A DNA stretch of 60,312 nt, taken from the NCBI GenBank assembly GCA_019635285.1, contig JAHBZS010000028.1, forward strand, positions 1 to 60,312, in the 5' to 3' direction. Both the position numbers and the translations under genes were made by a program. The notes under the pieces were generated by a model. That model did not search any database. It saw only the letters and a program-made list of their open reading frames with translations, and was not told the DNA's origin. This document shows positions 25,380-32,695 of this stretch, one piece after another (positions within the stretch are counted from its first letter, which is position 1; the number at the start of each line of letters is the position of its first letter). Source of the stretch: Rubrivivax sp. GTDB taxonomy: Bacteria; Pseudomonadota; Gammaproteobacteria; Burkholderiales; Burkholderiaceae_C.

Positions 25380-26765
25380 TCAGGCCCGCGCCTTGTGCCG
25401 CCGCGCATCGGCCAGCAGCGCCATCACCACGGTGGAGGCCAGCCGCGAGCGCACCGATTCGGCCCGGCTGGTCAGCACGATCGGCACGCGCGCGCCCAGC
25501 ACGATGCCGGCGCTCTCGGCGCCGGCCAGGTACTGCAACTGCTTGGCGATCATGTTGCCGGCCTCCAGGTCGGGGGCGAGCAGGATGTCGGCGCGGCCGG
25601 CCACCGGCGACGTGATGTTCTTGGTGCGTGCCGCGGCTTCGTTGATGGCGTTGTCGAAGGCCAGCGGGCCGTCCAGCAGGCCCCCGCTGATCTGGCCGCG
25701 GTCGGCCATCTTGCACAGCATCGCCGCGTCCACCGTGCTCTGCATGTCGGGGTTGACGGTCTCCACCGCCGCCAGGATGGCCACCCGCGGCGTGTCGATG
25801 CCCAGCACCTGGGCCAGGTCGATGGCGTTGCGCACGATGTCCGCCTTGTCGCGCACGTTCGGCACCACGTTCACCGCCGCGTCGGTGATCAGCAGCATGC
25901 GCGGATAGGCCGGCACGTCCATCACGAACACATGGCTGATGCGCCGCTCGGTGCGCAAGCCGGCGGCGGCGGACACCACCGCGCCCATCAGCTCGTCGGT
26001 GTGCAGGCTGCCCTTCATCAGCGCCTGCACCTCGCCGCGGCGGGCCATGTCGGCAGCCTTGGCGGCCGCTTCGTGGCTGTGCGCGGTGGCCACGATACGC
26101 ACGCCGGACAGGTCCGCGCCGGCGGCCTGCGCCACCGCGCGGATCTTCGCCTCGGGCCCCACCAGCACCGGCGTGATCAGCCCGCGGCGCGCGGCCTCCA
26201 AAGGGCCCAGCAGCGAGTCGTGGTCGCAGGGATGCACCACCGCGCAGCTGACGGCAGGCATGCCCTGGCAGCGCTTCAGCAGGCGCGTGAACACGTCGGC
26301 GTGGCGCAGCGCGATCTCGGGCGTGGCCAGGCCGGTGAAGGCGATGCGCTCGGTCGGCGCCTGCACGGTGACGCTGCCGCTGACCAGCGTGTGCTCGCCG
26401 TTGCTCACGCGGCAATCGAACACGATGCGATGGCCGTCGACGTGCTTGTCCCGCACGGTGACCGTGCCGGTGATCTCGTCGCCCACGCGCATGCGGCCGG
26501 CGAAGCGCAGGTCCTGCGCCAGGATCACCGTGCCCGGCCCGGGCAGGCGCCGCTGCAGCAGCGCCGACAACAGCGCCTCGGCCGCCACCGCCTCGGCGCA
26601 GGGGCCGTCCTCCGCCTGCCGGGCCCGGTCGTCGGTGTGGAAGGGGTCCACCTCGCCGGAAACCACGGCCAGCGCCTCCATGTCGGGCCGGGACAGGCGG
26701 TGCACGCGGGTAAGCGTCTCGCCCACCTGGATCTCGTCGAAAGTCTTGTTGGTGAAATCGTCCAT
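25380..26765 (-). CDS. MaoC hydratase-phosphate acyltransferase fusion
   Basis: The 461-residue protein joins an N-terminal MaoC-like hot-dog domain (about residues 1-140, with SGEVDPFHTDD and AQDLRFAGRMRVGD) to a C-terminal phosphate acetyl/butyryltransferase domain (about 155-455, with ADILLAPDLEAGN and KQLQYLAGAESAG). This fusion is annotated in many proteobacteria as bifunctional enoyl-CoA hydratase/phosphate acetyltransferase and is expected to interconvert acyl-CoA and acyl phosphate. No acetate kinase gene is adjacent. The ATG at 26765 was preferred to a frame extending to 26822 because MDDFTNKTFDEIQVGE is the usual opening of MaoC domains. Confidence 0.88.
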   Translation of the reverse strand: MDDFTNKTFDEIQVGETLTRVHRLSRPDMEALAVVSGEVDPFHTDDRARQAEDGPCAEAVAAEALLSALLQRRLPGPGTVILAQDLRFAGRMRVGDEITGTVTVRDKHVDGHRIVFDCRVSNGEHTLVSGSVTVQAPTERIAFTGLATPEIALRHADVFTRLLKRCQGMPAVSCAVVHPCDHDSLLGPLEAARRGLITPVLVGPEAKIRAVAQAAGADLSGVRIVATAHSHEAAAKAADMARRGEVQALMKGSLHTDELMGAVVSAAAGLRTERRISHVFVMDVPAYPRMLLITDAAVNVVPNVRDKADIVRNAIDLAQVLGIDTPRVAILAAVETVNPDMQSTVDAAMLCKMADRGQISGGLLDGPLAFDNAINEAAARTKNITSPVAGRADILLAPDLEAGNMIAKQLQYLAGAESAGIVLGARVPIVLTSRAESVRSRLASTVVMALLADARRHKARA

Positions 26766-26874
26766 CGGGGAGGGCCCTGCAGCGGCGGCCCTGGATGCTA
26801 AGCGCAGCGCGTGCCGGCCCAACGGATACAGTCGGGCATGTCACATGCCGGTCATCGAAGGCCGGTCACCCAGC

Positions 26875-27546
26875 ATGAGCCCTGCCGCCGCTGCCTCTGA
26901 AGTATTGATCGCCGGCGCCACCGGGCTGGTCGGCCGCGAAGTGACGCGCCTGCTGCTGATGCGCACGCCACGCCCCCGGCTGCGCGCACTGGTCCGGCGG
27001 GTGCCGCAGCCCGCCGACACGCGGATGCAATGGCAGGTGGTCGATTTCACCCAGCTTCCGGCGCTGCCGCGCGCCGCCGAGGCCTATTGCTGCCTGGGCA
27101 CCACCCTCCGCCAGGCCGGCTCGCAGGCCGCCTTCAAGGCCGTGGACCTGGACGCGGTGCTGGCTTTCGCACACGCCGCGCGGGCCGCCGGCGCACAGCG
27201 CTTTGCCGTGGTGTCGGCCTGGGGTGCCAGTGCGCGCTCGCCCAACTTCTACAGCCGCGTCAAGGGCGAGATGGAAGCCGCGGTCGCCGGCCTGGGCTTC
27301 GAGCAGGTGGTCATCGCCCGGCCTTCGCTGCTGGCCGGCGACCGCGCGTCGCTGGCCCAGCCGTCGCGCAGCGGCGAAAAGCTCGCGCTGTGGTTGAGCG
27401 GGCCGATCGCCGGCCTGCTGCCCAAGCGCATGCGCCCCATCGATGCGGCCACCGTGGCCCGCGGCATGATCGCGGCGCTGCAGCAGCCGCGGGCCGGTGT
27501 GCGCATCGTCGAGTCGGGTGAGTTGCAGGACCTGGGGAAGGACTGA
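26875..27546 (+). CDS. NAD(P)-binding protein, HTATIP2/SDR-a-like
   Basis: The 223-residue protein opens with the Rossmann motif EVLIAGATGLVGREV and contains FAVVSAWGASARSPNFYSRVKGEME, where Y-S-R-V-K fits an SDR-type active site. It resembles small atypical SDRs similar to human HTATIP2 and YbjT-type proteins, whose substrates are mostly unknown. An ATG at 26845 in frame would add ten residues; the later one was chosen because the cofactor motif normally lies near the start. Its stop is immediately followed by the start of the beta-CASP gene, suggesting a two-gene unit. Confidence 0.8.
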   Translation: MSPAAAASEVLIAGATGLVGREVTRLLLMRTPRPRLRALVRRVPQPADTRMQWQVVDFTQLPALPRAAEAYCCLGTTLRQAGSQAAFKAVDLDAVLAFAHAARAAGAQRFAVVSAWGASARSPNFYSRVKGEMEAAVAGLGFEQVVIARPSLLAGDRASLAQPSRSGEKLALWLSGPIAGLLPKRMRPIDAATVARGMIAALQQPRAGVRIVESGELQDLGKD

Positions 27547-28902
27547 ATGCAGATCAGCTTTCACGGCGCGGCCGACACGGTCACCGGCTCGCGGCACCTG
27601 GTGCAGATCGGCGGGCAGCGCATCCTGCTCGACTGCGGCATGTTCCAGGGTTTCAAGGCCCTGCGCGAACGCAACTGGCAGCCGCCGCCGCGCGAGTTGG
27701 TGGAAGCCGACGCCGTGGTGCTGAGCCACGCGCACCTGGACCACAGCGGCTGGCTGCCGGCGCTGGTCAAGCACGGCTTCCGCGGGCCGATCCATGCGTC
27801 GCCGGCCACGCGCGACCTGGCCGAGGTGCTGTTGCTGGACAGCGCGCACCTGCAGGAAGAAGACGCGCGCCGCGCCAACCGCTACGGCTATTCGCGGCAC
27901 GCCAAGGCGCTGCCGCTGTACACGCGGCGCGACGTGCAGCGCACGCTGGCCCGCTTCCAGCCGCTGGCGCCCGGACGCGAGCTGTCGCTCGGCAAGCTGC
28001 GCATCGCGCTGACGCCGGTGGGCCACCTGCTCGGTGCCTGTGCCGTGCGCCTGCAGTCGGGCAACGAGCGCCTGGTCTTTTCTGGCGACGTGGGCCGGCA
28101 GGACGACCTGCTGATGCCCGCGCCGCAGCCGCTGCCCGAGGCCGACGTGCTGCTCATCGAATCGACCTACGGCAACCGCGTGCACCCGCAGGAGGACGCG
28201 GCCGCACGCCTGGCGCAGATCATCCGCGACACCGTGGGGCGCGGCGGCTCGGTGCTGATGCCGGCCTTCGCCGTGGGCCGCGCGCAGGCCCTGCTGCTGG
28301 TGCTGCAGCGGCTGAAGGCGGCCGACGAGATCCCGCCGGATCTACCGCTCTACCTGGACAGCCCGATGGCGGTGCAGGCCACCGCGCTGTACCACAAGCA
28401 CCGCCGGCTGCTGCGCGTCGGCGCACGCGAGGCCGACCGCCTGAGCGATGGCGTGCACATGGTCGGCGACATGCGGCAGTCGATGCGGCTGGTGCGCTCG
28501 CGCTGGCCCAGCGTCATCATTTCGGCCAGCGGCATGGCCACCGGCGGGCGCGTGCTGCACCACCTGAAGGCCATGGCGCCGGTCGACAAGCATCACATCG
28601 TGTTCGCCGGCTTCCAGGTCGGCGGCAGCCGCGGCGCGCACCTGGTGGCGGGTGCCGGCGAGGTGAAGATCCACGGCGAGGTGGTGCCGGTGCGCGCGCA
28701 GGTCAGCCAGCTCGAGGGTTTCTCGGGCCATGCCGATGCCGACGAGCTGATGGCGTGGCTGCGCGGCCTGCGCCGGCCGCCGCGGCAGACCTATGTGGTG
28801 CATGGCGAGCCCGACGCCGCCGACACGCTGCGCCTGCGCATCCAGGACGAACTGGGCTGGCAGGTGCGCGTACCGCAGCACGGCGAGACGGTCGACGCCT
28901 GA
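27547..28902 (+). CDS. MBL-fold beta-CASP RNA exonuclease family protein
   Basis: The 451-residue protein has a full metallo-beta-lactamase motif (LSHAHLDHSG), FSGDVGRQDD, LLIESTYGNR, a beta-CASP insertion with ASGMATGGRVLHHL, and a C-terminal SGHADADELMAW motif. This is the architecture of Ysh1/YsiA-like RNA-processing nucleases, which are zinc-dependent endo- or 5'-exonucleases. It begins on the base after the stop of the SDR-like gene. The bacterial members are usually annotated as MBL-fold RNA metallo-hydrolases and their RNA targets are unknown. Confidence 0.9.
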   Translation: MQISFHGAADTVTGSRHLVQIGGQRILLDCGMFQGFKALRERNWQPPPRELVEADAVVLSHAHLDHSGWLPALVKHGFRGPIHASPATRDLAEVLLLDSAHLQEEDARRANRYGYSRHAKALPLYTRRDVQRTLARFQPLAPGRELSLGKLRIALTPVGHLLGACAVRLQSGNERLVFSGDVGRQDDLLMPAPQPLPEADVLLIESTYGNRVHPQEDAAARLAQIIRDTVGRGGSVLMPAFAVGRAQALLLVLQRLKAADEIPPDLPLYLDSPMAVQATALYHKHRRLLRVGAREADRLSDGVHMVGDMRQSMRLVRSRWPSVIISASGMATGGRVLHHLKAMAPVDKHHIVFAGFQVGGSRGAHLVAGAGEVKIHGEVVPVRAQVSQLEGFSGHADADELMAWLRGLRRPPRQTYVVHGEPDAADTLRLRIQDELGWQVRVPQHGETVDA

Positions 28903-29057
28903 ACCGCGTGCGCGGCTTGGCCGGGGGTGCAGGCGCCCGGACGAGGACGACGTTGATCGGCGCGCCGCGGCGTCGGCGGCGCGGCGGGTGCCGGCCGCCG
29001 GCCGTGAAGCCTCGATCGCGGCGCCGACGGCGACCGTGGGGCCGCCGTGCCCGCCGC

Positions 29058-29879
29058 TCAGCGGTACACGCTCTCGCGCAGCCACTTGGTGGCGACCCAT
29101 TTCTCGCCTTCGATGACCGGCGCCCCTCCGTGCAGCGTGCCGGTCGATTCGTGCGGGCGGTCGTAGCCGAAGAACAGCGCATGGCCCTTGACGGGGTTGA
29201 CTTCCAGGCCGGCATCGGGGAACACGGTCGCGCCGCCGCGCTGCGGCACCTGCAGGTACATCAGCAGCGTGCCCACGCGCTGCCCGCCCTGCTTCAGCAC
29301 CGTGGCCGTGCCGGGCTGCGCCGGGTCGAAGAAGTCGAAATGCGGCCGGTACTGCGTGCCCGGCGCGTAGCGCAGCACCTGCAGGCCCTCGCCCCGTTCC
29401 TGCGGCCACTGCAGCAGCGCCGCGATGCGCTGCTCGACGCGCTGCACCAGCGGCACTTCGCCACGCTCGAAGAACATGCCCTCGCTGGTGCGCGCCGCGT
29501 TGACTTCGCTGCCGCCGCTGTGGTGGTCGACCGTCTGCGAGCGCAGCAGCCGCGGCCGCGACAACGCCACCAACGCATCGCATTCGGCATCGGACAGAAA
29601 GCCGCCGATCAAGGCCAGCCGGGGGTGCTGCAGGCGCAGCAGCAACTGCACCTGCCGGTCGGCAAGCTGCAAGGTCGACGGCGAGCCGCTCGCGTCCAGG
29701 TCGGGGCGGTCGACACCGGCGGGCGGCAGCGCCAGCGCGGCGCGCGCCACGGCATCGTCCCAGCCGCTGGCGTGCATGGCCGCCAGGATGTCCTCCGCCC
29801 GGCAGCCGGCCCGGGTCTGCACGGCGATCCACTCGCTCAGTTCGGGCGTGACGGCCTGAGGCGGGCCTTGGCTCTGCAT
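29058..29879 (-). CDS. 2OG-Fe(II) oxygenase, prolyl 4-hydroxylase-like
   Basis: The 273-residue protein has a C-terminal double-stranded beta-helix with the iron ligands H180-x-D182 (YRPHFDFFDP) and H250, and K260 for 2-oxoglutarate (HGGAPVIEGEKW). That arrangement is the prolyl 4-hydroxylase alpha-subunit type. The first 80 residues form a helical extension with no clear match. Bacterial members hydroxylate proline in proteins such as EF-Tu or act on unknown targets. The gene lies alone on the minus strand between two plus-strand units; the 155 bases between 28903 and 29057 hold no gene. Confidence 0.88.
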   Translation of the reverse strand: MQSQGPPQAVTPELSEWIAVQTRAGCRAEDILAAMHASGWDDAVARAALALPPAGVDRPDLDASGSPSTLQLADRQVQLLLRLQHPRLALIGGFLSDAECDALVALSRPRLLRSQTVDHHSGGSEVNAARTSEGMFFERGEVPLVQRVEQRIAALLQWPQERGEGLQVLRYAPGTQYRPHFDFFDPAQPGTATVLKQGGQRVGTLLMYLQVPQRGGATVFPDAGLEVNPVKGHALFFGYDRPHESTGTLHGGAPVIEGEKWVATKWLRESVYR

Positions 29880-29934
29880 GCGGGCATTTTCGCAGCGTCT
29901 CGGCTGAAGGAGAATGCGGCAGGAGGATGCCCAG

Positions 29935-30363
29935 ATGACCGAGCGAACCGGCGCTTGCCTGTGCGGCCAAGTGCGCTACCGACTGACGGCCGAACCGTTG
30001 GTGGCCAGGATCTGCTGGTGCCACGATTGCCAGCGCATCGCCGGCAACGGAACCGCCAACGCGCTGTTGCCGACCGCGGCCATCGAAGTGTCGGGCGCGA
30101 CGAGCGAGTATGTCCGCGAGGCCGACAGCGGCAACCGCGTGCACCGGCGCTTCTGCCCGCGCTGCGGCTGCCACCTGTTCGCCGACTCGACGGGGCGGCC
30201 CGGGTTCACCGTGGTGCGGCTCGGCACACTGGACGACCCGTCGACGGTCGAGCCGGTGGCCAACATCTGGAGCGCCAGCGCACCGCGCTGGGCCTGCCTG
30301 GACGAGGCGCTGGAGCGCGTCGAGCGCCAGCCCGCGCCACCCCAAGCCCCACCGGCGCGCTGA
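29935..30363 (+). CDS. GFA family zinc protein
   Basis: The 142-residue protein has the cysteine pattern of the glutathione-dependent formaldehyde-activating (GFA/CENP-V) family: C8-L-C10, C27-W-C29-H-D-C32 and a later C-PR-C-G-C. These bind structural and catalytic zinc. Most members are not proven formaldehyde enzymes. The start at 29935 is set by GGCAGGAGG eight bases upstream; an ATG at 29914 in frame lacks such a site. A hypothetical helical protein gene follows after 34 bases. Confidence 0.88.
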   Translation: MTERTGACLCGQVRYRLTAEPLVARICWCHDCQRIAGNGTANALLPTAAIEVSGATSEYVREADSGNRVHRRFCPRCGCHLFADSTGRPGFTVVRLGTLDDPSTVEPVANIWSASAPRWACLDEALERVERQPAPPQAPPAR

Positions 30364-30397
30364 GCGCCACCCGCACGGTCCACGCCCCAGCCGCGCC

Positions 30398-30886
30398 ATG
30401 ACGACCGAACCCAGCGCCGAAGACACCGCCACCTGGCACCGGCGCGTCGCCGCGCAGGCCAACAACCGCGCGTGGGACCTGGCCGAGGCGTCCTCCCGGA
30501 CCGCCGAGGAGGACGAAGACATGCTGCAAGCCGCCCATGCGGCGATGTTCTTCTGGAAGCGCGTCGGCGATGCCGGCCACCGTGCGCACGCGGCGCAGCT
30601 GCTGGCGCACGTCTACGCGCTGTTGCGGCTGCCGCAGCCTGCCCGGCACTACCTCGCGCAGTCCGAGCCCCACTTCCTGCAACAGCCCAGCGCCCCGTGG
30701 GAGCAGGCGCTGGCGCATGCGGTGGCCGGCCATGTCGCGGCGGCGGCAGGCGACGCCGAGGCCCATGCGCGGCACTACCGCCAGGCCGAACGTCTGCTCG
30801 CCACGCTGGACCATGCCGAAGACCGCGACATGCTCGCCGCGACCTTGCGCGTGATTCCACCCCCGCACGACGGCACTGCCGCTTGA
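30398..30886 (+). CDS. Hypothetical helical (TPR-like) protein
   Basis: The 162-residue protein is alanine-rich and almost entirely helical, with helix-turn-helix pairs around AAHAAMFFWKRVG and AHAVAGHVAAAAGDAEAHARHYRQAE that resemble short tetratricopeptide repeats. No catalytic motif, signal or membrane segment is seen. It starts 34 bases after the GFA gene and may be co-transcribed with it. I cannot assign a function. Confidence 0.65.
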   Translation: MTTEPSAEDTATWHRRVAAQANNRAWDLAEASSRTAEEDEDMLQAAHAAMFFWKRVGDAGHRAHAAQLLAHVYALLRLPQPARHYLAQSEPHFLQQPSAPWEQALAHAVAGHVAAAAGDAEAHARHYRQAERLLATLDHAEDRDMLAATLRVIPPPHDGTAA

Positions 30887-30909
30887 TGCCACTTCATTGA
30901 AAGCCCTCG

Positions 30910-31074
30910 ATGACCGCCGCACTGGTGTTGATCGACCTGCAGAACGACTACTTTCCCGGTGGCCGCATGGAACTGGTCGGCGCCGACGCCGACGTGCAAC
31001 TGGCCTTCCTGGCGGCGCTGAACGGCGCCTTCGCGGCGGTGCGGCCGGCGACCGACCTCGCGGCCGAGGCATAG
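30910..31074 (+). pseudogene. Internally deleted isochorismatase-family remnant
   Basis: A 54-codon frame begins MTAALVLIDLQNDYFPGGRM, the unmistakable N-terminus of an isochorismatase-fold cysteine hydrolase, with the catalytic Asp. It then jumps after about 28 residues to VQLAFLAALNGAFAAV, which resembles the C-terminal helix of the same family. The middle, about 120 residues with the catalytic Lys and Cys, is missing, yet the frame stays open to a TAG. It is too short to form the fold, so an in-frame internal deletion is the simplest reading. A short unrelated small protein is the alternative. Confidence 0.65.
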
Positions 31075-31150
31075 GCATGGGCAACCGCGCTTCGGCCGAG
31101 GCCGTGCAGCCGTGCGGGGACGACGCCGCCCCGCCACAAGGAGACGTCGA

Positions 31151-31540
31151 ATGACCGTGCGCATCGTCCGTCTGGGCAGCCCCAGGGCGCCCGACGAAGG
31201 CCCCCGGCTGGGCACGGTGCGGCGGCCGCCGCGCGGCGTGCCCAAGTCGGAGTTCGCGTCGCAGAACTGGTACGACCTGTGGTTCCCCAACCTGGCCCCC
31301 AGCGTCGAAACCATGAAGCAGGCCCAGCAGGCGACCACGCCCGCGCAGTGGCAGGCCTTCGTGCGCCACTACCGCGCCGAAATGGCCGACCCGGAGCGTG
31401 CCCGCACCATCGGCTTGCTGGCGTTGCTGTCGCGGCAGACGAACTTCTCGGTGGGCTGCTACTGCGAACAGGAATCGCACTGCCACCGCTCGATCCTGCG
31501 CGAGCTGCTAAACGAGCAGGGCGCCGATCTGGCGCCCTGA
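31151..31540 (+). CDS. DUF488 family protein
   Basis: The 129-residue protein carries the DUF488 motifs RLGSPRAPDEG near the N-terminus, W-x-LW in the middle, and the C-terminal GCYCEQESHCHRSIL with its cysteine and histidine cluster. The family function is unknown; some members sit with DNA repair or nucleotide genes. AAGGAG lies six bases upstream of the ATG. It follows the isochorismatase remnant by 76 bases and ends 19 bases before the convergent PEP-CTERM gene. Confidence 0.85.
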   Translation: MTVRIVRLGSPRAPDEGPRLGTVRRPPRGVPKSEFASQNWYDLWFPNLAPSVETMKQAQQATTPAQWQAFVRHYRAEMADPERARTIGLLALLSRQTNFSVGCYCEQESHCHRSILRELLNEQGADLAP

Positions 31541-31559
31541 GTCCTGGGTCAGGCGGCTC

Positions 31560-32576
31560 TCAAGCCTGCTTCGGCCGCCGGCGGGCACCCAGCACACCGG
31601 CCAGCGCCACGCCGGCCAGCGCCAGCGAACCCGGCTCGGGCACTTCGTTGGGCGGCGTCTTGGGCGTCAGCGTGGCGATGAAATTGATCTTGAAGGCGTC
31701 GTCGCCCATGGTGCAGGTCTTGCACTTGCCGGTGGTATCGAAGGTCGTGTTGTAGGTGCTGATCAGCCACCAGCTCGAACCCTTGGTGGCTCCGGTGCTG
31801 ATGGCCGCGCCGCCGAAGGGCAGGCTGTTGTCCGTCCCCAGGTCGGCGAAGCTGCCCACCAGTTCCCAACCCGCCATCGTCGACGTCGCCAAGTTGCCTT
31901 GCAGGTTCTGGTTGCCGCCGATCGCGGTCGTGCCCGTGGGGCGGGCCGGCGCCGTATCGCCCGTCCAGCGCATCACCGTGATGTCCGAATCGGTGCCCTT
32001 CCAGCCGATGCCAACCTTGTCGAGCACCACGCTGACCGAGCCGAAGTCCAGCAGCATCATGTCCGTGGTGCCCGGGGCGACCGAATCGAACGCATGGTTC
32101 GGGCTGGTGGCGCCCCGCCCTTCGGTGCGGCTGGCGGCGCCGAAGCCGGAGGTGCCCTGGGCCGACATGTAGGCACTGGCGAAGGCCGTGCCGCTGCCCG
32201 TGTAGGTCAGCTCCTGTTTCACGTACCCCGTCCCAGGACTGGTCGATTGAACCTTCCGGTCGTATTCGTTCGTGCCGCTCGTGCTCGTGTTGTCGGGACG
32301 CACCCAGACGTAGGTCGTGGCGCCCGAGGAATTCTTGTCCAGGCCGCGATCGGTCGACCAAGCCGACGCGGTCATCGCGGTCCCGGCGTTCCCGACACCG
32401 GTACAAGCCCAGGAGTTGTTGTAGTTGCCCGAGTTGGTGGCGTTCTGCGCGCAGCCGCTGCCGCCATTGCTGCCGCTGTACACGTTCCAGGTGGACTGCG
32501 CATGTGCCGCGTTCATGAGCGCCAGGCTGCCCAGCAACGCGGTGGCGGAGAGTGCGGTGATTCCAAACTTGTTCAT
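31560..32576 (-). CDS. PEP-CTERM sorting domain protein
   Basis: The 338-residue protein has a Sec signal peptide (MNKFGITALSATALLGSLAL, cleavage likely after AHA) and a long Ser/Thr/Gly/Asn-rich body with paired cysteines (GCAQN..WACTG and KCKTC). The C-terminal sorting tail is VPEPGSLALAGVALAG followed by ARRRPKQA. Exosortase would cut and release or anchor it at the outer surface. An alternative ATG lies at 32588, four codons upstream. It neighbours prsT, which belongs to the same protein-sorting system, 119 bases upstream on the same strand. The body matches no domain I know. Confidence 0.87.
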   Translation of the reverse strand: MNKFGITALSATALLGSLALMNAAHAQSTWNVYSGSNGGSGCAQNATNSGNYNNSWACTGVGNAGTAMTASAWSTDRGLDKNSSGATTYVWVRPDNTSTSGTNEYDRKVQSTSPGTGYVKQELTYTGSGTAFASAYMSAQGTSGFGAASRTEGRGATSPNHAFDSVAPGTTDMMLLDFGSVSVVLDKVGIGWKGTDSDITVMRWTGDTAPARPTGTTAIGGNQNLQGNLATSTMAGWELVGSFADLGTDNSLPFGGAAISTGATKGSSWWLISTYNTTFDTTGKCKTCTMGDDAFKINFIATLTPKTPPNEVPEPGSLALAGVALAGVLGARRRPKQA

Positions 32577-32695
32577 GTTGATTCCCATGTGCCCGCCGGC
32601 CGTCAGCACCACGCGTGCCCGTTGCCGCCAGGCTGTGGATGCATTCACAGTCCTTGCATCAGAGTCTAGGAAGCGGCCAGTTCATCCGGTATCCC

